A stretch of 64,000 bases of DNA from Planctomycetota bacterium (GCA_020638875.1 JACKHS010000004.1:1-64000), one strand, 5' to 3'; counted from the first letter of the stretch, positions 46,633-59,201 are shown. Notes: generated by a model from the letters alone, not told the origin. Program-made: numbers and translations.

Positions 46633-47451
46633 GCGCGCCGCTCATCACCCAGCGCTACGCCGGCGCCGAGAACCGCTTCCTGCTCGTCGAGGACGCGCCG
46701 CCCGGCGTCGACTGGCCGGCCTTCGCGCGCGCGGCGTGTCGGGAGCGCTCGTTCGACGGCGCGCGCCCGACGGCGTGCTCGTGCTGACGCCGAGCGCCGC
46801 GGCCGACGTCGCGATGGCGATCTACAACGCCGACGGCAGCCGGCCCGAGGCGTGCGGCAACGGCCTGCGCTGCACCGCGTGGCACCTCGCGCGCACGCGC
46901 GGGCTCGACGCGGCGCGCGTCGCGACCGACGCGGGCGTGCGCGCCGTGCGCGTGCTGTCGCGCGCCGGCGACGCAGCCGTGCTGCTCGCCGAGATGGGGC
47001 CGCGCGCGAGCTCGCGCTGCGCGCCGCGCCACGCGAGGCGTCCGCGCTCGCCGCCGCAGGCTACGACCTCAACAGCCCGCACTGCGTGCTGCACGTCGCG
47101 GACGAACGCGCCGCGCCCGTCGAGCGCGTGGGGCGCGCGCTGCAGGCGCACCCCGACTTCCCGCGCGGCGTGAACGTCGGCTTCCTCGCCGAGCGCGACG
47201 GCGCGTGGCACCTGCGCACCTTCGAGCGCGGCGTGGGCGAGACCGAGGCGTGCGGCACGAACGCCTGCGCGGCCGCCGCCTGGTTGCGCGCGCGCGACGG
47301 GCGCGGCACGCACGAGCTGCACGTGCGCGGCGGCGTGCTGCGCGTCAGCGCGAACGAGGACGACACGCTGTCGCTCGAGGGCGCCGCCGCCTGGCGCGGC
47401 GAGCTGCTCGTGCCGACGCGCGGCGCGGACGAGGGCGCGTGGGCTACCTGA
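46629..47451 (+). pseudogene. dapF: Diaminopimelate epimerase, frame broken twice
   Basis: DapF interconverts LL- and meso-diaminopimelate for lysine and peptidoglycan. The start is GTG at 46629, overlapping the rnhC end. The frame changes at about 46766 (after FDGARP, where DGVLVLTPSAAADVAMAIYN continues in another frame) and at about 47005 (before ELALRAAPREASAL). Both catalytic cysteines remain: GNGLRCTAWH and the later ETEACGTNACAAAAW, although the usual CGTGA glycine is Asn. The slips look like single missing bases in GC runs, so the gene may be functional. Confidence 0.8.
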
Positions 47452-48992
47452 TCCCGATCCTGCTCGCGCTCGTCTCGCTCGCGCTGCCCGAGCTCGGCGT
47501 CACGAGCGGTTGGCGCTCGATCGAGCCGCTGCCGGTGCTGGTGCTGGCGCCGTACCTGCTCGGGCGGCTGCAACGCAGCGCGGCCTTGCGCGGTCGCTTC
47601 GCGCGCGCGAACCGCCTGGCGCGCCTCGGCGCGCAGTGGCCGCTCGTCGCCCAGCTCCTCGCGGTCTGCGTCTGCGGTTGGCTCACGAGCCTGGAGCGCT
47701 GGACCGGCGCGTCGCTGTCGCTCTTCACCTGGCCGCACCCGGCGCTCGCGCTGGGGCTCGCGCCCTTCGTGCTCGCGACGCTCGCGACGATCGACGTCGA
47801 GGCGCGCCTGCAGAGCGCGGAGGCGCGCCTGCGCTGGAGGCTGCGCTCGTTCCAGACGCGCATGTTCGCGTCGGGCCTCGCGCCGCTCCTGACCTACCTC
47901 CTGATCGCGGCGCTGCTCGGCCGCGACGAGAACCGGCGCGTGCAGGTCGAGGAGGTCGAGCTCTACGGCGCGGCGTTCAGCGCGGCGCTGCTCGTCGTGT
48001 TCATGTACCTCCTGCCGTTCCTGCTCGCGCACACGTGGAGCACCGAGCGGCTGCCGGCGAGCGGCGAGCGCGAGCTGTTCGACGCGCTCGCGCGGCGCGC
48101 GGGCTTCCGCTGCAAGGAGCTGCTCGTCTGGCACACCGGCGGCCTGATGGCGAACGCGGCCATCGTCGGCGTCACGCCCGGCAGTCGCCGCGTGTTCCTC
48201 TCCGACGCGCTGCTCGCGCGGCTCGATCCGCGCGAGCTCGCCGCGGTCTTCGCGCACGAGGTCGGTCACGCGCGACAGCACCACATCCCGCTCTTCATGG
48301 CCTGGGCGGTGGCGGCCTTCGGGGCGCTCGACCTCGCGGTCAACGCGCTGGAGCTCGAGCAGGGGACGCTCGGCCTGACCGTGCTCGCCGCGGGCCTCGT
48401 GGTGTGGCTGATCGGCTTCGGCTGGCTGTCGCGGCGCGTCGAGCTCGAGGCCGACCTCTTCTCGCACGAGCTGCTCGGCGACGGGCACGCGCTCGCCAGC
48501 GCGCTCGCGCGCGTGGGCCACGGCCGCGCGCACAAGCACGGCTGGCGGCACTTCAGCATGGACCGGCGCATCGAGTTCCTCGCGCACGCGGCGGTCGACC
48601 CGCGGGTCGGCGCGCGGCTGCGGCGAACCCTGCGCGTCGCGCGCTGGCTCGGCTACGGGCTGTGCGCGCTCGTCCTGGCGCTCGAGGCGCGCGCGATGGT
48701 CGCGACCTGGCCGCTCGACCTGGCGCGCGCCGACCTGCGCCTGGGCGCTACGCGAGCGCGGTCGAGCGCCTCGCCGAGCTGCCGAGGCGCCCGGGACCTG
48801 CACGCGCTGGCCGAGCTCGCGCACGCCGGCCTCGGCCGCGACTACGCCGACCGCGCGAGCGCCGCCGCGGCGTGCCTGGAGGCCGTGCGCTCGCGCCGAC
48901 GCTGCACCGCCGAGGCGTGGCGCCTGCTCGCCGGCTGCGGGCGCGCCGGCCGGGCCCGACACGGCGCGCTAGGAGCCCGCCGCGGCGCCTAG
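47439..48992 (+). CDS. M48-family membrane metalloprotease, frame slips near its C-terminus
   Basis: A zinc protease of the M48 (HtpX/Ste24) type, with at least six hydrophobic segments in the first 200 residues and HEVGH at residues 273-277 (AAVFAHEVGHARQHH). The third zinc ligand is in RRVELEADLFSHELLG about 60 residues later. The start is GTG, overlapping the dapF end. The frame is clean to about 48745, where GGCCGC probably became GGCGC. The expected GRYASAVERLAEL then continues in another frame, and the reading returns at about 48790 (RDLHALAELAHAGLG). The end is therefore uncertain. Confidence 0.78.
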   Translation: MGYLIPILLALVSLALPELGVTSGWRSIEPLPVLVLAPYLLGRLQRSAALRGRFARANRLARLGAQWPLVAQLLAVCVCGWLTSLERWTGASLSLFTWPHPALALGLAPFVLATLATIDVEARLQSAEARLRWRLRSFQTRMFASGLAPLLTYLLIAALLGRDENRRVQVEEVELYGAAFSAALLVVFMYLLPFLLAHTWSTERLPASGERELFDALARRAGFRCKELLVWHTGGLMANAAIVGVTPGSRRVFLSDALLARLDPRELAAVFAHEVGHARQHHIPLFMAWAVAAFGALDLAVNALELEQGTLGLTVLAAGLVVWLIGFGWLSRRVELEADLFSHELLGDGHALASALARVGHGRAHKHGWRHFSMDRRIEFLAHAAVDPRVGARLRRTLRVARWLGYGLCALVLALEARAMVATWPLDLARADLRLGATRARSSASPSCRGARDLHALAELAHAGLGRDYADRASAAAACLEAVRSRRRCTAEAWRLLAGCGRAGRARHGALGARRGA

Positions 48993-49468
48993 TACCCCAG
49001 CCCGCTCTTGCGCAGGTGGATCGCGGGGTCGCCCTCGCGCTGCAGCGCGCCGGCGGTCACCTCGCCGAACACGACGATGTGGTCGCCGCCGTTGAACTCG
49101 CCGCAGACCTTGCAGTCGAGCCAGGCGAGCGCGTCGGCCAGCACCGGGACGCCCGAGGGCGCGGTCTCGGTCTTCAGGCCGTCGTAGTGCGTGCCGCCCT
49201 CGGGCGCGGGCTTGAAGAAGGTCCCCATCAGGCCCTGGCTCGCGGCGTCGAGGATCGAGAGCGTGAAGGCCCCGGTGGCGCGCATGGCGGCCAGGTGGTC
49301 GCGGTCCTTCCCGACCGCCACGCAGACCCGCGGCGGCAGGATGCCGGTCTGCATGACGAAGGAGGCCACGAAGCCGAGCGGGCGGCCGTCGTGCAGGGTG
49401 GTGGCGACGTAGAGACCGGTGGGGACGCGCCGAGGGCGGCGGCGAGGGGGCGGGGGGGGGTCGGACAT
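48989..49468 (-). CDS. Flavin reductase-like FMN-binding protein, N-terminus uncertain
   Basis: A 159-residue flavin-reductase-fold protein. VPTGLYVATTLHDGRPLGFVASFVMQTG, VCVAVGKDRDHLAAMRATGAFTLSIL, and VLADALAWLDCKVCGEFNGGDHIVVFGEV match the family. The first ~14 residues (MSDPPPPPRRRPRR) are odd. In another frame the same bases encode PRPLAAALG, and one added C near 49430 would join it to RVPTGLYVATT. A run of ten G near 49451-49460 lies in the same place. So a frame slip in the N-terminus is likely. The physiological substrate is unknown. Confidence 0.78.
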   Translation of the reverse strand: MSDPPPPPRRRPRRVPTGLYVATTLHDGRPLGFVASFVMQTGILPPRVCVAVGKDRDHLAAMRATGAFTLSILDAASQGLMGTFFKPAPEGGTHYDGLKTETAPSGVPVLADALAWLDCKVCGEFNGGDHIVVFGEVTAGALQREGDPAIHLRKSGLGY

Positions 49469-49718
49469 GGCTCGCGGGGGGAGAGGGAGGCGGCCAGGGT
49501 ACTGCGCGCGCGGGCCGGGGCCGAGCCTCGCGACGGGAAGCCGGCGGGGGCCGCGCCTGCGCATTGCAACTTCCTGGTGTCCGCGCTCCCGCGAGCCGCC
49601 GAGGCTCGAGCGCCCTCGCGCCCGCGTGGCTGGGGCCGCGCGGCGCAGGAGCCCCCATATAGAAACGTCTCCGCTGCGTTGGCTGGCCTCGCCACCCCGG
49701 ATAATGCTCGCCCCGGCC

Positions 49719-50703
49719 ATGGGTCTCGAGCCCCCGTCCCCAGGCCCGCCACGCTCCTGGACGCGCCCGCGAGTGGCGCGCCAGCTGGAAGCGACGGTTG
49801 CTCGAGCTGGAGGCGATCGCGCCGCCACGGCCCGCGCCGTGACGGCGGAGGCCGCCGCGCGAGCTGCACGCCTGGGCCTGGCGCGGCCGGCCGACTGGAG
49901 CACCGCAGACGGCCGCGCGCGACCTCGAGTGGGGCTGGCGCGGCTGGCGCAGGCCCACGCCTGGCGCAGCGCGTGCGCGCGCCTGGTGGACGAGTGCGCC
50001 GCGCGCTGGCCGCGCGAGCGCGCCCCGCGCCGCGCTGCTCGCCGAGACGCGCGCCTGGCTCGAGGAGCCCGAGGCGGGCTCGCCGCGCCTGGTGCCCTGC
50101 GAGCGGCTCGCGCCCTTCGCGGCGGCGACGCTGGGGCGCGGCGACGTCATCGCGGTGCTGGGCTACTCCGAACACTCCGCGCGGGCCCTCGCGGCCGCGC
50201 AGCGCGCCGGGCTCGAGCCGCGCGTGCTCGTGGGGGAGATGGCCTCCGACCAGAGCGGCAAGCGCCTCGCGCGCGAGCTGCTCGCCCACGGCGTGCAGGT
50301 GCGCGTGACGTGGGACCTCGCGCTGCTCGCGGCCGTCGAGGAGGCCGACCACGTCTGGCTCGGCTGCGAGGCGGCCGGCGCCGGGCGCTTCATCGCGCAC
50401 CGCGGCGCCGCGCTCCTGCTCGAGCGCGCGCGCGCCGCCGAGGTGCCCTCGCGCGGACTCGCCACGGCGAGCGACCTGCTGCCCGGCGGCGAGCTCGAGC
50501 TGCCCGCCTGGGGCGCGCGCGAGACCGACGACCTGTGGTGCTTCGCCCCCGAGGGGGTGGAGCTCGACGCCCAACCCTACGAGCTCGTCGACGCCGACCG
50601 CGTCGACGCCTGGACCACCGACGCGGGCTGCGAGGCCTTCGCCGACCTCTGCGTGCGCGCGCTGCGCTCCGAGGTCGCGCCGTCCCTCACCGCCGTTCGC
50701 TGA
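49719..50703 (+). pseudogene. eIF-2B/MtnA-like family protein, frame broken
   Basis: The C-terminal part (frame from 50092) matches the Rossmann-like domain of the eIF-2B alpha/MtnA superfamily: GDVIAVLGYSEHSARAL, VLVGEMASDQSGKRLARELL, ADHVWLGCEAAGAGRF and ELVDADRVDAW. The N-terminal part lies in another frame from the ATG at 49719 (ARQLEATVARAGGDRAATARAVTAE, ARLVDECAARW). The join is near 50018-50032 (ALLAETRAWLEEPEAGS). More slips may exist in the N-terminal half. Superfamily members are kinase-like isomerases or translation regulators; the role here is unknown. Confidence 0.62.
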
Positions 50704-50757
50704 CCCCGCACTTCCCCCCGCACCCGACGTCGCGCCGCACGGCGCGACCTCCCGCGC

Positions 50758-53361
<2,604 letters not shown>

Positions 53362-53377
53362 CCGCGAAGGAGCTGCC

Positions 53378-53833
53378 ATGCCGCTGCGTACCCGCATCGA
53401 GGCCGACCTGAAGGAGGCCATGAAGTCCCGCAACGACCTCGTGCGCGACACCCTGCGCCTGGTCTCGTCCGAGCTGAAGAACCAGGCCATCAAGCTGCGC
53501 GAGTCGGGCAAGGAGCTCGACGAGGCCGAGCAGCTCGCCGTGCTCGTGCGCTGCGTGAAGCAGCGCCGCGACTCGGTCGAGCAGTACGAAGCCGCCGGGC
53601 GCCCCGAGCTCGCCGCCAGGGAGCAGGCCGAGATCGACGTGATCGAGGGCTACTTGCCGAAAGCGCTCGGCGCCGACGAGCTGCGCGCGGCCGTGCAGGA
53701 AGCGATCGCCGAGACCGGCGCGACGTCGATGAAGGACATGGGCGCGGTGATGAAGGTGCTCATGGCCAAGCACAAGGGCCGCGTCGAAGGCAAGGCGGCT
53801 CAGGGCATCGTCGGCGAGCTCCTGCGCGGCTGA
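53378..53833 (+). CDS. YqeY/GatB C-terminal-like protein
   Basis: A 151-residue helical protein of the YqeY family, related to the tail domain of GatB that binds tRNA. LRTRIEADLKEAMKSRNDLVRDTLRLVSSELKN, DVIEGYLPKALGADELR, and the end GKAAQGIVGELLRG are typical. AAGGAG lies seven bases before the ATG at 53378, and the gene follows gyrA by 16 bases. The role in the cell is not well defined. Confidence 0.88.
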   Translation: MPLRTRIEADLKEAMKSRNDLVRDTLRLVSSELKNQAIKLRESGKELDEAEQLAVLVRCVKQRRDSVEQYEAAGRPELAAREQAEIDVIEGYLPKALGADELRAAVQEAIAETGATSMKDMGAVMKVLMAKHKGRVEGKAAQGIVGELLRG

Positions 53834-53913
53834 ACCTCCGTGACGGACGCGCGGACACGACGGCTCGGCGGTCCTCGGCGAGGCGCGCGTGCGCTCCACG
53901 CGCGCCGCGGGGC

Positions 53914-55593
53914 TTGACCGACCTCGGCAGCGGTGCGGGCGCCGACGCGCCCGTCGAACGCATCGCCACGCACGGCGAGGCGGTCATCCGTCGCCAGCAC
54001 GGCGTCGGACGACGCACGGTGTGGATCTCGCTCCTCACGCTCGTCTCGCGCGTGCTCGGCATGGCGCGCGAGGTGCTCGCCGCGGGGCTGTTCGGTCACG
54101 ACAACCCGATCTACGACGCGTTCCTCTTCGCCTGGCGCATCCCCAACCTGTTCCGCCGCTTCCTCGGCGAGGGCGCGCTGTCGACCTCGCTGCAGGCGAC
54201 GTTGACCGAGGCGGACGCGCACGACGGCGACGCGGCCGGGCGCGAGGTGTTCCTCGCGACGCTGCGCCTGGTGACGCTCGTGCTCGTGACGCTGTGCGCG
54301 CTCTGCATGACGGGCGTCGCGTTGCTGCCGGAGAGCCTGATGCCGTACCTCGGCGTGGCGCCCGAGGCCGCTCGAGAGCTCGTGCTGCGCCTGCTGCCGT
54401 TCGTGGTGATCGTGTGCCTCACCGCGGCCGCCGGCGGCGCGCTCAACGTGCGCGGGCACTACACGCTGCCCGCGCTCGGGCCGGTGCTGCTCAACGTCGT
54501 GTGGATCGCGGCGCTCGTCGCGATCGCGTGGCTCGTCACCGGCGAGACCGATGCGCTGCAGCTCGAGCGAGCGCGCTGGCTCTCGTGGGGCGTGCTGCTC
54601 TCGAGCCTCGTGCAGTTCGTCGTGCTGTTCCCGGCGCTGAGGACGACGGGCCTCTGGCACTGGCGCGAAGCGCTGTCGCGGCCGTCCGCGCGCGCCCGCC
54701 GCGCCGCGCGCGAGGTGTTCCGCCGCTCGGCGCCGCTCGCGTTCGGCGCGGCCGTCTACCAGATCAACGTGATGATCGACGGCTTGATGGCGCAGCGCCT
54801 GCTCGAGCCCGGCGGCCAGACCGCGCACTACCTCGCCAACCGCGTGCAGCAGTTTCCGCTCGCGCTGGTCGCGATCGCCGCGACGACGGCGGTGTTCCCC
54901 GCGCTCGCCGCGCTCGGCCAGGCGCGCCGGCTCGGCGAGTTGCGCGCGCTGCACGACCTGACGCAGCGCAGCGTGCTGTTCGTCGCGCTGCCCGCGGCGG
55001 TCGGCCTGGCCGTGCTCGCGCAACCCATCGCCGAGGTGCTCTTCCGCCACGGCGCCTTCGAGGAAGAGGGCGCGCGACGCATCGCCGCGGCGCTGCGCGT
55101 GCTCGCGGCCGCGGTGCTCTCGGCCGGCGCGGTCGGGCTCGTCGTGCGCACGTACTACGCGCTGGGGGACTTCGGCACGCCGGTGCGCGTGTCGTGCGCG
55201 ATGCTGCTCACGAACGTCGGCCTGAACCTGCTCTTCCTGCGCGGCTTCGGCATGGACGTCGACGGCCTCGCGCTGGCGACCACGCTGTCGAGCGTGGGCA
55301 ACTTCGCGCTGCTGTTCCCCGGCCTCACGCGGCGCCTCGGCCTGCCGCCGGCGGCGCCCGGCTTCGCCGGCACGCTCGCGCGCACCGCGCTCGCCGCGAC
55401 CGCGTGCGGCGGCGTCGCGTGGGCCGTCGAGCGCTACGGCGCGGCCGTCCTGCCGGGGTGGCTCGCGCTGTGCCTCGCCATGGGGACCGGCGCCGGCGCG
55501 TACGCGCTCGCGGCCGAGACGCTCGCCATCCCCGAGTGGGTCCCGTTCAGAGCACGGCTCGGGCGACTTTCCAGGAGACTCAGGCCCTTTTAG
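53914..55593 (+). CDS. murJ: Lipid II flippase MurJ (MviN)
   Basis: Flips lipid II across the cytoplasmic membrane for peptidoglycan synthesis (559 residues, about 14 hydrophobic segments). The N-terminal SLLTLVSRVLGMAREVLAAGLFG and FLFAWRIPNLFRRFLGEGALSTSL are the family's most conserved stretches. YQINVMIDGLMAQRLLEPGG and RVQQFPLALVAIAATTAVFPALA follow. TTG at 53914 is taken as start; GTG codons upstream do not fit. It indicates that the organism makes peptidoglycan. Confidence 0.93.
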   Translation: MTDLGSGAGADAPVERIATHGEAVIRRQHGVGRRTVWISLLTLVSRVLGMAREVLAAGLFGHDNPIYDAFLFAWRIPNLFRRFLGEGALSTSLQATLTEADAHDGDAAGREVFLATLRLVTLVLVTLCALCMTGVALLPESLMPYLGVAPEAARELVLRLLPFVVIVCLTAAAGGALNVRGHYTLPALGPVLLNVVWIAALVAIAWLVTGETDALQLERARWLSWGVLLSSLVQFVVLFPALRTTGLWHWREALSRPSARARRAAREVFRRSAPLAFGAAVYQINVMIDGLMAQRLLEPGGQTAHYLANRVQQFPLALVAIAATTAVFPALAALGQARRLGELRALHDLTQRSVLFVALPAAVGLAVLAQPIAEVLFRHGAFEEEGARRIAAALRVLAAAVLSAGAVGLVVRTYYALGDFGTPVRVSCAMLLTNVGLNLLFLRGFGMDVDGLALATTLSSVGNFALLFPGLTRRLGLPPAAPGFAGTLARTALAATACGGVAWAVERYGAAVLPGWLALCLAMGTGAGAYALAAETLAIPEWVPFRARLGRLSRRLRPF

Positions 55594-55890
55594 CACCACA
55601 TGCGGGGGTCTAGACCTAAGTCGCACCACTACAGGGTGTAGGACAGCCTCTCACAAACGGGAGGGCATTAACCTTGGGCGGGCCCCGGCGCTGCGGTACT
55701 TTGACCCTCCGCAGCCGAGCGCGCCGATCCATCTCGGGAGCCTCGGGGCACGGCCGAGCCGCGTACGTAACCCCTGATTGGGCAGGGAATTACGGGAGAG
55801 GTTCGCCGTCTGTCCCGGCCGACCCGTGGGCGCCGAGGCGCGGGACCCTCCCCGGCGGCCGTCGCGGCGGCGGCGCGGGACCATCATCCA
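55594..55890. other. nrdJ upstream region, no gene seen
   Basis: This 297-base region holds no gene. I see a weak promoter candidate (TTGGGC at 55674-55679, TACTTT at 55697-55702, 17 bases apart) and no convincing cobalamin riboswitch or NrdR box. Confidence 0.3.
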
Positions 55891-58473
55891 GTGAGCAAGG
55901 AAGAGGAGAACCCAAAGGCCGTGAACCCCACCGCATCCGAGAGCCACGTCGCGTCGCGCGAGACCCGTCCCCAGAACCTGGAGGACCCCATCGCCATCCT
56001 GGAGGCCGTCGATCCGCCGAGCGACCTCCTCGAGCCCGAGCTGACGGGCAACGCGATCACGGTGCTCGAGCGCCGCTACCTCAAGAAGGACCCCGAGACC
56101 GGGCAGGTGGTGGAGTCGCCGCGCCAGCTCTTCTGGCGCGTGGCCTCGTACGTCGCCAAGAGCGAGCTCGCCTACGCGAAGGAGCACCCCGAGCGCGGCG
56201 TGCAGGTGGCGCGTGAGTTCTACGAGATGATGGCGCGCCGGCAGTTCATGCCGAACAGCCCCTGCCTCATGAACGCCGGCCGCGAGATGGGCATGCTCTC
56301 GGCGTGCTTCGTGATCCCGGTCGAGGACTCGATCGAAGGCATCTTCGAGGCGATCAAGGCCACCGCGCTGATCCAGAAGGCCGGCGGCGGCACGGGCTTC
56401 AGCTTCTCGCGCCTGCGCCCGTCGGGCGACCTCGTGCGCTCCTCGGGCGGCACGACCGAGGGCCCGCTGTCCTTCATCCAGGTCTTCTCGAAGGCGACCG
56501 ACGCCATCCAGCAGGGCGCGTTCCGCCGCGGGGCCAACATGGGGATGCTGCGCATCGACCACCCCGACATCGTGAAGTTCATCTCGGTCAAGGACGACCG
56601 CAGCAAGCTCACGAACTACAACATCTCGATCGCGATCACGGACAAGTTCACCGACCTGGTGCGCTCGAACCCGGGCGCGCTGCACGAGGTGAAGAACCCG
56701 CGCACCGGCAAGTGGAGCAAGCTCCCGAAGACCGACGCGAGCGGCGCTCCGACCGGCGAGTTCTGGACCGTCGGCGAGATGTGGGACCTGATCGTCACGC
56801 ACGCGCACGAGAGCGGCGAGCCGGGTGTGATCTTCATCGATCGCATCAACCGCCAGAACCCGATCAAGAACGTCGGCCTGATCGAGGCGACCAACCCCTG
56901 CGGCGAGCAGCCGCTGCACCCGTACGACTCGTGCAACCTGGGGTCGATCAACCTCGGCATCCTCGTCAAGGACGTCGACGGCGTGCCGACCTTCGACTGG
57001 GACAAGTACAAGGCGCTGATCCACACGTCGACGCGCTTCCTCGACGACGTCATCGACGCCAACCGCTACCCGCTGCGCGAGATCGACAACATGTCGAAGA
57101 CGACGCGCCGCATCGGTCTGGGCGTGATGGGCTTCGCCGACGCGCTGTACAAGCTCGGCATCCCGTACAACTCGGCCGAGGGCACCGCCTTCGGTGAGGA
57201 GGTGATGCGCGTCATGAACGACGAGTCGCACCTCGCCTCCGAGATGCTGGCCGACGAGCGCGGCGTGTTCCCGGCCTGGGAAGGCTCGGACTGGGAGAAG
57301 GAAGGGCGCCGCATGCGCAACTCCTACACCACGACGGTCGCGCCGACCGGCACGATCTCGATCATCGCCAACTGCTCGGGCGGCATCGAACCGATGTTCA
57401 GCCTCGCCTTCGACCGCCAGGTCATGAAGGACACGCAGGGCCGGCCCACGGTCATGCGCGAGGTGAACTACGTGTTCGAGAAGCACGCGCGTGAACGCGC
57501 TGTCTACTCGGACGAGCTGATCGACCAGATCATCTCCGAGGGCACGCTCGCCCACTGCGAGGAGCTCGACGAGGAGACCAAGCGCATCTTCGTCACCGCG
57601 CACGACATCTCGCCCTACTGGCACATGCAGATGCAGTCGGCCTTCCAGCGCCACTGCGACGCGTCGATCTCCAAGACGATCAACTTCCCGCACGACGCGA
57701 CGGTCGACGACGTGCGCGAGATCTACGAGCTCGCCATCGACGAAGGCGTGAAGGGCGTCACGGTCTACCGCGACGGCTGCCGTGAGATGCAGCCGATGGC
57801 TCTCAAGGAGAAGAAGTCGGACGAAGCCCCCGCGGCCGCGCCCGCGCCGAAGCTCGACGAGACCGCGCACCTCACGCGCCTCGACGCCGACGGTCAGATC
57901 CAGCTGGCGCCCATCAAGCTGCCGGAGATCATGAGCTGCCTGCGCATCCGCCAGATGACGCCCTTCGGCAACATGCACGTGAAGGTGTCGGTGGACCCGC
58001 AGAGCGGCCGCGAGCGCGAAGTGTTCGCGCAGCTCGGCAAGGGCGGCGACGTCGCCAACTCCGACCTCGAGGCCATCTGCCGCATCCTCAGCCTGTGGCT
58101 GCGCTCGAACGGCAGCCTCGAGCTGGCGGTCAAGCAACTCGACGGCATCGGCTCGAGCTTGACCGTGCCGACGAAGGACGGGCGCATCATGTCGCTGGCC
58201 GACGGCCTGGCCCGCGCGCTGCGCCGGTACATGGAGGCCAAGCAGAAGTCCGGCCTGCACGCGCTGCTGCTCGGCGGCCTCAGCCCCGACCTGCCGCTGT
58301 CGACGCTCAACAGCGAGGCCGCGGCCAAGGCCCAGGGCCAGGCCGCGCCGCCCAGCGGCGGCCGCCCGCGCAACGTGGCGCAGTACAAGCTGAAGTGCCC
58401 GTCGTGCAGCGCGAACCTGGCCTTCGAGGAAGGCTGCGTGAAGTGCTACTCGTGCGGCTTCAGCCAGTGCTAG
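55891..58473 (+). CDS. nrdJ: Vitamin B12-dependent (class II) ribonucleotide reductase
   Basis: Reduces ribonucleotides to deoxyribonucleotides using adenosylcobalamin (860 residues). The cysteine pair and active-site stretches NSPCLMNAGREMGMLSACFVIP and NPCGEQPLHPYDSCNLGSINL are present, with the fold's TDAIQQGAFRRGANMGMLRIDHPD. The C-terminal TSCAD-like zinc ribbon LKCPSCSANLAFEEGCVKCYSCGFSQC gives four cysteines in two CxxC pairs. The start is GTG at 55891. A B12 requirement follows for growth unless the cell makes cobalamin. Confidence 0.95.
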   Translation: MSKEEENPKAVNPTASESHVASRETRPQNLEDPIAILEAVDPPSDLLEPELTGNAITVLERRYLKKDPETGQVVESPRQLFWRVASYVAKSELAYAKEHPERGVQVAREFYEMMARRQFMPNSPCLMNAGREMGMLSACFVIPVEDSIEGIFEAIKATALIQKAGGGTGFSFSRLRPSGDLVRSSGGTTEGPLSFIQVFSKATDAIQQGAFRRGANMGMLRIDHPDIVKFISVKDDRSKLTNYNISIAITDKFTDLVRSNPGALHEVKNPRTGKWSKLPKTDASGAPTGEFWTVGEMWDLIVTHAHESGEPGVIFIDRINRQNPIKNVGLIEATNPCGEQPLHPYDSCNLGSINLGILVKDVDGVPTFDWDKYKALIHTSTRFLDDVIDANRYPLREIDNMSKTTRRIGLGVMGFADALYKLGIPYNSAEGTAFGEEVMRVMNDESHLASEMLADERGVFPAWEGSDWEKEGRRMRNSYTTTVAPTGTISIIANCSGGIEPMFSLAFDRQVMKDTQGRPTVMREVNYVFEKHARERAVYSDELIDQIISEGTLAHCEELDEETKRIFVTAHDISPYWHMQMQSAFQRHCDASISKTINFPHDATVDDVREIYELAIDEGVKGVTVYRDGCREMQPMALKEKKSDEAPAAAPAPKLDETAHLTRLDADGQIQLAPIKLPEIMSCLRIRQMTPFGNMHVKVSVDPQSGREREVFAQLGKGGDVANSDLEAICRILSLWLRSNGSLELAVKQLDGIGSSLTVPTKDGRIMSLADGLARALRRYMEAKQKSGLHALLLGGLSPDLPLSTLNSEAAAKAQGQAAPPSGGRPRNVAQYKLKCPSCSANLAFEEGCVKCYSCGFSQC

Positions 58474-58574
58474 CCGCAGCGCGCTGAACCTCGCCGGCGG
58501 GCGCGGAGTCGCGAGGCTCCGCGCCCGCCGTGCGTTCCGGGCCCGCGCCGGGAGCGAAGTGGTACGCTCGTGAC

Positions 58575-59201
58575 ATGCAATCGCGCGCCGCCACCGTCGA
58601 GGACTACCTCGCCTCGCTCCCGCCCGACCGCCGCGAAGCCCTCCAGGCCATTCGCGCGGTCATCAAGAAGAACATCGACCCCGCCTTCGAGGAGGGGATG
58701 CAGTACGGGATGCTCGGGTACTACCTCCCGCACTCGCGCTACCCGCAGGGCTATCACTGCGATCCGAAGCAGCCGCTGCCCTTCGCGTCGGTCGCCTCGC
58801 AGAAGAACCACATCGGCCTGTACCTCTTCTGCGTCTACTGCGATGCCGCCGAGCAGGCGCGCTTCGTCGAGGAGTGGAAGGCGAGCGGCAAGAAGCTCGA
58901 CATGGGCAAGAGCTGCGTGCGCGTGAAGAAGCTCGAGGACATCCCGCTCGACGTGCTCGGCAAGACCTTCAAGCGCGTGAAGGCCAAGGCCTTCGTCGCC
59001 GCGTACGAGGCCGGACTCGCGGGCACGGCCGCGGGGGCCAAGCGCGCGAAGACGGCGACGAAGAAGGTCGCGAAGAAGGCGAGCGCCTCCAAGAAGGTCG
59101 CGACGAAGAAGGCCGCCGCGACACGCGCCGCGAAGCCGGCGACTCGAGCCGCGACGAAGGCCAAGCCGGCGAAGAAGGCCGCGCGCCGCGCCAAGGCTTA
59201 G
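58575..59201 (+). CDS. DUF1801 protein with histone H1-like lysine/alanine tail
   Basis: A 208-residue protein. Residues 1-145 are a DUF1801 domain (VEDYLASLPPDRREALQAIR, MQYGMLGYYLPHSRYPQGYH, IGLYLFCVYCDAAEQARFVEEW). The last 60 residues are a repetitive basic tail of KKA/ATK units (TATKKVAKKASASKKVATKK) like the bacterial histone H1-type proteins. The domain function is not known, and the tail suggests binding to DNA or RNA. ATG at 58575 is used. Confidence 0.8.
   Translation: MQSRAATVEDYLASLPPDRREALQAIRAVIKKNIDPAFEEGMQYGMLGYYLPHSRYPQGYHCDPKQPLPFASVASQKNHIGLYLFCVYCDAAEQARFVEEWKASGKKLDMGKSCVRVKKLEDIPLDVLGKTFKRVKAKAFVAAYEAGLAGTAAGAKRAKTATKKVAKKASASKKVATKKAAATRAAKPATRAATKAKPAKKAARRAKA

Noticed and set aside
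55594..55890. Possible cobalamin riboswitch or NrdR box upstream of nrdJ
   Set aside because: Expected for a B12-dependent reductase, but the conserved B12-box core and NrdR palindromes are not seen.
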